DNA of 54,162 bases, taken from a bacterium (GTDB lineage Bacteria; Arandabacterota; Arandabacteria; Arandabacterales; Arandabacteraceae). Both the position numbers and the translations under genes were made by a program. The notes under the pieces are model-generated. The model was not told the DNA's origin. It searched no databases and saw only the letters and a list, made by a program, of their open reading frames with translations. The stretch covers positions 1 through 54,162 of the forward strand of contig JALGZP010000007.1 in assembly GCA_025774845.1 (NCBI GenBank), given 5' to 3'. Below are positions 24,601-30,597 of the stretch, in pieces; position 1 is the stretch's first letter; the number at the start of each line of letters is the position of its first letter.

Positions 24601-24975
24601 GTACGTCCAGGGGGCAACATCCCCGCAGGTGTCACTGACTGTGACATTCTCTCCGTTGTCTGTGGGATCACCATCTTCCGGCCACGTAGCGCCTTCGAAA
24701 CACCATGTCTCGGCGCCATTAGGTCCGCCTTCACCCTCACCACCGTGCCCGCCAAGCGTGTCACCGGGGCACTCGGATTCCAATGAGTGCGGCTGGACCC
24801 AAGTCGTGCCTCCCTGCTGCACAATCACAAACGGTGTTGTGACCGGCAACCTACCAACCGCCTCATCGGGCGGCGTGAGAGGCCGTGGCTGCTCTTTCAT
24901 CCCAACAGCAACGGAGGCAAGTCCTATGACCAGGACTCCCACTGCCACGATTGATACTGCTCTAAATCTTCTCAT
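21661..24975 (-). CDS. Very large secreted surface protein with C-terminal FlgD-like/type IX sorting domain
   Basis: ATG 24975 is chosen because GGAGGG lies 8 nt upstream. 1104 residues with an N-terminal signal peptide (FRAVSIVAVGVLVIGLASVAV). Two jelly-roll-like segments contain EDFEGGPG-type motifs (about residues 110-550), rich in Trp, Tyr and Cys; a beta-sandwich region follows. At about 735-870 is a Rossmann-like domain (KILLVDGYGRRNYDY, DAVVWFCGPYFS, GGKVVLAGDRIAYN) similar to that in the 17617-19818 lipoprotein. The last 85 residues (YRWALSQNSPNPC, STKIRFEVAKTTKVSIKVYN, SSGVYFYKM, TRKMLVLR) are the sorting domain. No active site is recognised. Preceded by an unusual leader (24976-25165), suggesting post-transcriptional control. 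Confidence 0.82.
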   Translation of the reverse strand: MRRFRAVSIVAVGVLVIGLASVAVGMKEQPRPLTPPDEAVGRLPVTTPFVIVQQGGTTWVQPHSLESECPGDTLGGHGGEGEGGPNGAETWCFEGATWPEDGDPTDNGENVTVSDTCGDVAPWTYLCFDHVDVRKFPSQTGINFWHVDSYNASAQPYIGSYSMWCGSDSLWTDGNPVECGVWVSGKYPGYGNQWNCVAQLELTGYNVANGCTLYFDPRYDTECKYDYFYCDVWDGSEWQQVALFNGCSSNPGSECGQPTGGNPDYWGNTDSGQPNSADWQPRSGGDPAFGAAIDTLLGTVVTAPKIRWRFTSDGAWSDADGRGNTSGACQIDNVIVKCDAATYTEDFEGGPGSLGAEWSLPAPDGVAQAWHQVHDSDAPYEGGDGGERTTCVLDSSVQWKGRPDGGYPGTASWRNGWYYRLLSPAVPITNTGAVVQYDQFMCTLEYTCDYTDTRVRFYDTAVNTWCPWVNIDGYIRYGGCFFWNFDTEEEVTPFYGPTADSMQFCWDLMDVSAPTDFCRGKHKQTELIVDNVSIGFFDGNATIFSARGIDLLQDSFHDSLPGFNSSFDPYDLDTLNWYSEPYTNTIRKDNQLYLDVSDKDRITEVRLYGSIDEGATWQWITMNQNLAFDPGDPALGGEYNGTLYPTDFGLPVWVVGTEIWYYVRCEDQVPNFEYFPAEANPAHPDHEGTREDNFTWSIMPMFPVTYTGPKILLVDGYGRRNYDYSECMAASDNIKPLEDIYEETLRDAGYCFDKFDISGAGSNVHIHPLQYGDYDAVVWFCGPYFSNYLFDKEAQEAIRDYLAIGGKVVLAGDRIAYNMADPAVGGVGEDSLGGEFLDGIMGATYRNNAEMEGAFVKPYVYLKAAAAVTVLGTPVAINPTLLDTILVYRECPYLKDMSYVVTNSSPPAGYTAQPLLYVLNPDPAFSPSDGAIYVESQGSGQCVFVNYDFCAIVNHYRSECNPASVPAGLPTHLAGYYYGRVALMRTILEELFGLPSQGAGQGGTSGTPEKTTYRWALSQNSPNPCAVSTKIRFEVAKTTKVSIKVYNAMGQLVTTLADKRMEPGRHELHWDGKNASGERVSSGVYFYKMHADRFQNTRKMLVLR

Positions 24976-25165
24976 GGTCAAAACCCTCCGATGCGAAAAC
25001 TCATACTCGCCGGTAACCGAACCGGCGAAAAAACCAAAGGGAAATCACATGTTGTCGGACAGGCCATTTCCCTAAGCGGCAAACGGAAAATCGGAGGTAT
25101 TACTCGTTGTGTAGACAATCACCCCCTTCCCAAGTGAGAATTGAACATATCATAGTTCGTCTGAC
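24976..25165 (-). promoter_or_regulatory. Structured 5' leader with candidate anti-Shine-Dalgarno, hairpins and short ORF
   Basis: Reading on the minus strand from the expected transcription start: a possible 16-codon frame opens with GTG and ends in TAG directly before the first hairpin. Inside it, CCTCCGAT (plus 25090-25097) is a perfect complement of ATCGGAGG (plus 24985-24992), which contains the gene's own ribosome-binding site. Between them lie hairpin 1 (GGGAAAT/ATTTCCC, 25039-25045/25066-25072) followed by TTTGGTTTTTT, and hairpin 2 (TCGCCGGT/ACCGGCGA, 25007-25014/25021-25028; 6-nt loop). This is the layout of a riboswitch or attenuator expression platform. No known riboswitch consensus is recognised. 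Structure is seen; regulation is inferred. Confidence 0.5.
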
Positions 25166-25172
25166 CCTTGCA

Positions 25173-25202
25173 ATTATACCAAAGGATTACCACAACTGTC
25201 AA
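25173..25202 (-). promoter_or_regulatory. Consensus sigma70-type promoter of the 1104-residue surface protein gene
   Basis: On the minus strand a perfect TTGACA (25197-25202) and a perfect TATAAT (25173-25178) with an 18-bp spacer. This places the start of the message near 25166 and gives a ~190-nt leader. The remaining bases up to the neighbouring stop at 25257 show nothing. Confidence 0.7.
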
Positions 25203-25256
25203 GGTGCTTTTTGGCCGCAGAGGGCGATGTTTGCTGGTAAAACGGGGGTTTTAACC

Positions 25257-26936
25257 CTAATCGAGGAACCCGGAGAGGTTCCCGATCCATACCGTGTACT
25301 CTTCGAGCGTGCCACCCCTGCACACCGAGATCGACGCTGCGATCTTGCGGCCGGCTTCGGTCGGAAACCACGAGATCTTCTCGATTTCGCGCCAGCATTC
25401 GATGTCCTCCGATGACCCCGGAAGACCTATGACAATCCGATTGCCGACCACGCCCGAGGCGATCTCCGAGACGTCTCTTACGACTACATCCCAGGACGAG
25501 CCCTCTCCTCTAATATAGGCAAGATACTTGCCGTCCGGGCTCATGGTGGGATAGTAGAGCCCTTCCTCGGCGAAGTCGATCCCGTACAACTTGTCATCTG
25601 CGGTTCCCGGCTCGTTACCCAGATCCACGATCCAGACGCTACGAGCATTCTCCTGCATAGGTCTCGGCCCCGGTCGGTCAGCAACCGTGGTCAGGCGACC
25701 GCTCTCGGGTACCGTACGACTCGATCTCTTGTAAGTTGCTCCCGTTGCGCACGTGAAGTCAACAAAACTGGTATCACCGGGGGTAACGATCACGGAGCTA
25801 TCGACCGCACAGAAAACACCGTACAAGCTCTTCGTCCAAACGACGTATGTATCCGGCTCTACACATGCGAAGTATGCGTACTGCGATGGGCTGGTTGGAG
25901 TCCTGATACCCGTTGAATCATCATCTATAAAGATGAACCTGCCCCCGGGATCCGTACTCACAGCGATTGTGCCCGCGGTGTGCACAAAGTCGATCAGATA
26001 GGTATAAAGTTCGTCAGTCTCAGAGATAAGCCCACCCGGGTGGTCTGCGCAGTAGTCATCCCGAGACCCTTCAAACTCTACATCTGCGGGGATAGGTCTG
26101 TACCGGAAAGTGTACGGCGTATACTGACCGGAGTCCTTCTCGTTGACGAGTATCCTGGCAATCACGGAAGAGTCCGGTTGCTCCTCGCTTCTGGCTATCA
26201 CCTTTATATCGACCACCGGCTGTCTGTTGGGTGAAGCGAACGCAACCAGATTCGTACCGTTCGATGAGGCGAATTCATCCTCAAAGGTGAATGACATCAC
26301 GCCGCCTTCATCCGCGGCGAAGTCCCCCGGATCGATCGAAATCCTTTCGGGGGTGCCGAGTTCGGGGTACCGAATGAGCACCATGTCAAGGTCACCGAAT
26401 CCGGCGGGGGCATTACAGAAGCAGATCCAGGTCTCCCCATCCAACGTGACCCAGGATGGCCACCTGTTACTGTAGGGTATGGCCGTGGAATCCGTTTCGG
26501 TGATCGCCTCGGGAATACCGGGATTCTCAAAATCCGAGACTTCCACCACATAGATCTGCCACTCATCACCGGGCCCGATGTTCCTCTCGAAGGCTATTCT
26601 CTGGCCGTCGGGTGACCAGGCCGGGTTATAGTCTGCATGGTCTTCGGAAGTGATCTGGTGGAACCATGTGGTGTCACTCTCCTCATCAAGCCGGGCTATC
26701 CATATATTCTCCGTCTCACCCGTACCCGAACCGGCCTTTTTCGAGGAGAATGCCAGCACCTGGGGGTTTACCGGTGAGGCGGCGGGGAATCTCGCAACAC
26801 CGCCGAACGCCTTGGTCCAGTAGTCGCAGTTATCGCAGGGGAGGTCCGTACCCCCGTCATCTCCGCATGACACGAAGAACACAACGATAAGCCCGGCAAG
26901 AAGTGCTGCCAACGCTATTTTGCGGTCCTTATCCAA
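25257..26936 (-). CDS. Lipoprotein with WD40/TolB-like (PD40) propeller repeats and a PEGA domain
   Basis: TTG 26936 is the start: GGAGG lies 8 nt upstream and a lipoprotein signal (IALAALLAGLIVVFFVSC) follows at once. 559 residues. Propeller-type repeats are visible as YNPAWSPDGQRIAFER near residue 105 and YYPTMSPDGKYLAYIRG near 475, as in TolB/PD40 proteins. At about residues 310-385 is a PEGA-like domain (GTIAVSTDPGGRFIFIDDD, then TPTSPSQYAY and GDTSFVDFTC). Several Cys pairs (CDNC, CFCN) may form disulfides. The protein probably sits at the outer membrane and binds proteins or polysaccharide. No catalytic function is indicated. Monocistronic, with its own promoter. Confidence 0.8.
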   Translation of the reverse strand: MDKDRKIALAALLAGLIVVFFVSCGDDGGTDLPCDNCDYWTKAFGGVARFPAASPVNPQVLAFSSKKAGSGTGETENIWIARLDEESDTTWFHQITSEDHADYNPAWSPDGQRIAFERNIGPGDEWQIYVVEVSDFENPGIPEAITETDSTAIPYSNRWPSWVTLDGETWICFCNAPAGFGDLDMVLIRYPELGTPERISIDPGDFAADEGGVMSFTFEDEFASSNGTNLVAFASPNRQPVVDIKVIARSEEQPDSSVIARILVNEKDSGQYTPYTFRYRPIPADVEFEGSRDDYCADHPGGLISETDELYTYLIDFVHTAGTIAVSTDPGGRFIFIDDDSTGIRTPTSPSQYAYFACVEPDTYVVWTKSLYGVFCAVDSSVIVTPGDTSFVDFTCATGATYKRSSRTVPESGRLTTVADRPGPRPMQENARSVWIVDLGNEPGTADDKLYGIDFAEEGLYYPTMSPDGKYLAYIRGEGSSWDVVVRDVSEIASGVVGNRIVIGLPGSSEDIECWREIEKISWFPTEAGRKIAASISVCRGGTLEEYTVWIGNLSGFLD

Positions 26937-27008
26937 ATCACAAACCTCCGACGTTATTGCCCGCGCTAAGAAAGGTACACTGATAATAAAAATGGCCCAA
27001 GCCGCTTC

Positions 27009-27037
27009 ACTATAAGAAAGCGTGTAGATGGTGTCAA
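27009..27037 (-). promoter_or_regulatory. Promoter of the propeller/PEGA lipoprotein gene
   Basis: On the minus strand, TTGACA (27032-27037), 17 bp, TATAGT (27009-27014), about 75 bp upstream of TTG 26936. Confidence 0.6.
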
Positions 27038-27050
27038 GCCATTTTTGACC

Positions 27051-27080
27051 TTGAAAAAGAGGCCTCGCGGGGCATAAGAT
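27051..27080 (+). promoter_or_regulatory. Candidate promoter of the plus-strand GT-C gene
   Basis: TTGAAA (27051-27056), 18 bp, TAAGAT (27075-27080), ending 17 bp before the GGAGG ribosome-binding site. It lies back to back with the lipoprotein promoter, so the gap 26937-27109 is a divergent promoter region. Confidence 0.4.
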
Positions 27081-27109
27081 GGCGGGGAACCGAACCTGGA
27101 GGTTTTAGC

Positions 27110-29062
27110 TTGAACGGCAAGAGATCAGGCGTTTTGGTGGCCGCGATCTGGGTGATTCTCATATGGGTCCTCTTTGTCGTGCACCAGCAAAAGCCGTTTA
27201 TCCAGGAGGGACACACGATAGACTTCGCGAGATCGCTGCTCGCCGTCCTTGCTGTTTTCCTGGTCTCAACATCGTTGGGACTGCGTATCCTGGGCAGCGG
27301 GCGCGGCGCAACCGGAATGTTGCCGGCATGTGCAGTCGGCCTCGCACTCCTCGGCCTGGGCACCTTGGCCCTGGGGGCACTGGGTGCGATCAGACCCTAC
27401 ATCATCTGGATCTTGCTTGCCGTGCTGGCAGGGGTATCCTACAGGCAGATCACGTTTATGCTGAGACGGCTGGTGTCTGCGACCATCCCTGATTTCGGGG
27501 TGCTGGAGACGACTGTAACAATCGTTATGATCGCTGCCACGATCGTCTGTCTCATAAACTGCCTTGCCCCGCTCACGGCCAACGACGCCCTCGTCTACCA
27601 CCTGAACATTCCCAGGATCTACGCGTCAAGCGGGGAGCTCTTCAGGCTTCCGCACAATGTCTATGCCAACATGCCCCATAACGGAGAAATGCTCTACACC
27701 CTCGTCTATTCGGTGGCCGGGGAGACAGGCGCGAGGGTGTTCTACCTGTTTCTCATCATCGGGGCAGCGGGAGCCGTCTATGGGCTGGCCAGGAGGTTCG
27801 TGGAAAGGAGGCCGGCGCTCTTCGCGGCAAGCATCTTCTTCGTTCAGCCGCTTATTCTCGACCACCGGACTGTCTGCAATATAGATGTAGTGCTTGCCTT
27901 CTTCTATGTTACCGCGGCCGTAATCGCATTGGACATGTGGAAGCGTGGTATGGGTATGAGGCGTCTTGTCCCACTTGCGGTACTGGCCGGGTTTATGCTG
28001 GGAGTGAAATACACGGCCATCGTCCCATGTCTTGGTTTGATACTCATCCTGCTTGCGGGCAGGCCGAAGCGTGCGGGCTTCAGGGCCCTGGTCGCCACCA
28101 TCCTCATCGCGCTTGTAGTCTTCGTTCCGTGGATCATCAAGAACGAGGGATTCATGGGGAACCCCTTCTACCCCCTCATGGAGACAACCTTTGATGGACA
28201 AAACTGGGATACTGTCCAGGGGTCACAGTTAATCGGCTGGCAGCGGGGGATGGGAATGGGAAGGGGTGTGACCGACTACCTGCTTCTACCTTTGAACATA
28301 AGCACGAGAGGCAAGCCCGGGCTTAACTACTCGCGCTTCGACGGGACGATGACCCCAATCCTCCTGATGCTTGTCCCGCTGGCGTTGCTCAGCCGGAGGA
28401 GGCGGACGACGGTCCTGATCGTCATGGCCGCAATCGGGTTCGTGTTCTGGGCGGTGACATCTCAGCAGTTGCGTTTTCTGATCCCCTCGATCGCTCTCCT
28501 TGCAGTGTTGGCCGGTGTCGGGTTGTCCAATCTCTCAAACCGGGTTGGTTCGAAAGCTTTCGGTGCAGTGCTGATCCTGATAATCCTCATCGAAATCTCT
28601 ACCCTGTTCGTCTCGGATCAGTACCGGAGGCCTTTCCTGTCCTCATCGTTCGCCGACAGGCTGCCGGTTGTCACAGGGCTCGAAACGAGGAAGGCCTATC
28701 TCGAGCGGTCAATACAATCATTCACGATGTACGATTACATCAACCGTACCCTCCCGGAGCATGAGCGCATCTTCATGATATGGGAGAACCGAGGCTACTA
28801 CCTGGAGCGGCCGTACTTCGCGGATAGTTTCTTTGAGGCCTCCGCACTGATGCGGATCGTATCCAGGTCGGGAGATGCAGAGGCGCTCAAGCACAGAATA
28901 CGCGGAGCGGGTTATAGTTACGTGGTTGTAAATGGCCTGCTGGGGGAGGTCTTCTCGCGCCGCTATCCCCCGGAGGATGTAGCGGTACTCGATGACCTGA
29001 TCGAAAACCACCTCAAACCTCTCCACACAACCAACCGCCTCACTCTGTACTCTATCGAATAG
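27110..29062 (+). CDS. Polytopic GT-C glycosyltransferase-like protein (GT39/ArnT-like)
   Basis: TTG at 27110 has GGAGG at 7-nt spacing. 650 residues with about 11-13 transmembrane helices. The first large extracytoplasmic loop has CLAPLTANDALVYHLNIPRIY, with an acidic residue where GT-C enzymes keep their catalytic Asp, and then ANMPHNGEMLY. The C-terminal 120 residues form a small non-membrane domain (EHERIFMIWENRGYYLERPYF). GT-C enzymes move a sugar from polyprenyl-phosphate-sugar to a protein or lipid outside the cytoplasmic membrane. The gene converges on the minus-strand glycosylation set, with only the palindromic repeat at 29115-29270 between. Donor and acceptor cannot be deduced. Confidence 0.78.
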   Translation: MNGKRSGVLVAAIWVILIWVLFVVHQQKPFIQEGHTIDFARSLLAVLAVFLVSTSLGLRILGSGRGATGMLPACAVGLALLGLGTLALGALGAIRPYIIWILLAVLAGVSYRQITFMLRRLVSATIPDFGVLETTVTIVMIAATIVCLINCLAPLTANDALVYHLNIPRIYASSGELFRLPHNVYANMPHNGEMLYTLVYSVAGETGARVFYLFLIIGAAGAVYGLARRFVERRPALFAASIFFVQPLILDHRTVCNIDVVLAFFYVTAAVIALDMWKRGMGMRRLVPLAVLAGFMLGVKYTAIVPCLGLILILLAGRPKRAGFRALVATILIALVVFVPWIIKNEGFMGNPFYPLMETTFDGQNWDTVQGSQLIGWQRGMGMGRGVTDYLLLPLNISTRGKPGLNYSRFDGTMTPILLMLVPLALLSRRRRTTVLIVMAAIGFVFWAVTSQQLRFLIPSIALLAVLAGVGLSNLSNRVGSKAFGAVLILIILIEISTLFVSDQYRRPFLSSSFADRLPVVTGLETRKAYLERSIQSFTMYDYINRTLPEHERIFMIWENRGYYLERPYFADSFFEASALMRIVSRSGDAEALKHRIRGAGYSYVVVNGLLGEVFSRRYPPEDVAVLDDLIENHLKPLHTTNRLTLYSIE

Positions 29063-29114
29063 GCTCGATTGCCGCAGCGCCTTCAAGCGAATCTGCCTAT
29101 GAGGAAAGAGAATG

Positions 29115-29270
29115 CGCAATTTGAGGGGGTCAGCAATTTGAGGGGGTCAGAGCTCGAAAATTGCGCAATCTTTTGGGGTCAGAGCTCGAAAATTGCACGG
29201 GCGGTTGCGCCCCGCGCAATTTTCGAGCTCTGACCCCTGTGGTTGTGCGCAATTTTCGAGCTCTGACCCC
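29115..29270. repeat. Compound palindromic repeat (REP/BIME-like), copy 1
   Basis: The core GGGGTCAGAGCTCGAAAA...TTGC (22 nt) occurs forward at 29143-29164 and 29175-29196 and inverted at 29216-29237 and 29249-29270. The inner pair is a perfect 22-bp stem with GGGCG/CGCCC (29199-29203/29208-29212) continuing toward a GTTG tip. Before it, GCAATTTGAGGGGGTCAG appears twice in tandem (29116-29150). It sits exactly between two convergent stops. A second copy lies at 50769-50948. No transposase is in the window. The design resembles REP/REPIN elements mobilised in trans by RAYT-type Y1 transposases. The rest of 29063-29334 shows nothing else. Confidence 0.85.
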
Positions 29271-29334
29271 AGGTAATTGCGCCCGAAACGGGCAGCCTGA
29301 GCGTAGAAGGTCGCGTCGGCAACCGCAGTGGGAT

Positions 29335-30597
29335 CTACTGGATGTAGCCGACGGCGCGGAGCTTTTCTTTGATCTTGTCGTCGACGGGGGACTCCATCGG
29401 CTCTCCGGCGACCCTGTCACCGGTCTCATAGGTCGGGATGAAACTGACGGTGTGACTCTTGAGGTATTCGGGTTCAAACCCGTCGGTAAGTACTCTGCCA
29501 CGCATGTCCCTGCCAACCGGAATGCCTAGCGCATAGAGTATAGTAGGCGTCACGTCGAGAATCTCGGCATCGATGATTGACGATCCCTTGCGGACACCCT
29601 TCCCCATCAGGCCTACAATACCGTACTGCCCGTGCATGTAGACACCCAGATAGAGACTGCCGTCCTCAGTACGGCGCGGACCGTGGAAGCCGTGATCCGA
29701 GCACACGACCAGCAGGGTCCGGTCGTCTACCAGATCCATGAACTCACCGAGAACCCCGTCCATCCAGATGTAGTAGTTGTCGATGACGCTGTGAAGCGGA
29801 TGCTTCTGCTTAGTTCTGAAGTCCCAGAAACCGTGGCACATCGAGTCAATACCGTTAAAATAGACGGCCAGGAAATCTACTCCCTTATCATTCAGGTGGT
29901 GCGCAACCCGTCTGAAGGTCTCATCGGTCGCGTAGATCATCTTTACATAGTCTTTGTGCCAGGAGGCGATACCGAAGTCGCCCGCAGTCCGGTCGACCGG
30001 GAAGAGGTCTGCGATATCTTCATCGGACACGTCCTTCTGCGTGAGCCTGAGCGAGTCTATCTCTTCGAACAGGTCTTCCGGGTACGTTTGCTGGTCCAGT
30101 TTTATCCCCTTCTCCGTCTCGTACTGAATGTAATCGCTCACGAGGTAGCCGTTAACCTCCTCAGCCGGCCAGGTGACCATCCAGCCGACAACGGCCACCT
30201 TCATTCCCTCCTCCCCGAGGATGTCCCAGATTGCCTTGACCCTTCGTGTGTTGCCGGTGTAGGGCACCATCTTGCCGCCATCCTCTGACTTGACGAAGCC
30301 GCCGATACCGTGCTCGTTGGGCATCTTGCTCGTGGCAATGGATGTCCAGAGTATCGGTGATTTCGTGAGCGGCATGAATGTCTCCAACCGGCCGGTCGCA
30401 CCCTGAGACATCAACCTCGAAAAGTTCGGCAGGCTGCCGTCATCGAGCAGATGCTTCATCACCTCAATATCCACCGCGTCTATTCCGACGACAATCACCT
30501 TGGCGGGCGGCCCGACCTCAGCCGTGCAAGCGAGGGTAACGATGCCCGCAGCCAGCATGGCGATCAGCAAGAACCTGTGTTTGTCAATCATTCTCAT
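29335..30597 (-). CDS. AlkP-superfamily phosphodiesterase/phosphotransferase lipoprotein
   Basis: 420 residues. The signal sequence ends in TLAC (Cys24), so it is probably lipid-anchored in the periplasm. The metal-dependent AlkP core is complete: VVGIDAVD (Asp40), FMPLTKSPILWTSIAT (nucleophile Thr78), GIDSMCHGFWDF (Asp, His), VVCSDHGFHGP (Asp-His) and YMHGQYG (His). Such enzymes hydrolyse or transfer phosphodiester or phosphomonoester groups. The tail IKEKLRAVGYIQ matches that of the AlkP-family protein at 41128-42837 (IKRRLEGIGYIG), so the two are relatives at opposite ends of the glycosylation set. Last gene of the long minus-strand run; overlaps the preceding gene by 14 bp. Substrate unknown. 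Confidence 0.85.
   Translation of the reverse strand: MRMIDKHRFLLIAMLAAGIVTLACTAEVGPPAKVIVVGIDAVDIEVMKHLLDDGSLPNFSRLMSQGATGRLETFMPLTKSPILWTSIATSKMPNEHGIGGFVKSEDGGKMVPYTGNTRRVKAIWDILGEEGMKVAVVGWMVTWPAEEVNGYLVSDYIQYETEKGIKLDQQTYPEDLFEEIDSLRLTQKDVSDEDIADLFPVDRTAGDFGIASWHKDYVKMIYATDETFRRVAHHLNDKGVDFLAVYFNGIDSMCHGFWDFRTKQKHPLHSVIDNYYIWMDGVLGEFMDLVDDRTLLVVCSDHGFHGPRRTEDGSLYLGVYMHGQYGIVGLMGKGVRKGSSIIDAEILDVTPTILYALGIPVGRDMRGRVLTDGFEPEYLKSHTVSFIPTYETGDRVAGEPMESPVDDKIKEKLRAVGYIQ

Noticed and set aside
24976..25165. Cyclic di-GMP (GEMM) or another known riboswitch class
   Set aside because: None of the consensus blocks I know for GEMM, cobalamin, TPP, SAM or glycine aptamers is present.
29115..29270. 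CRISPR array
   Set aside because: The repeats are in both orientations with unequal, short spacers, and no cas gene is near.
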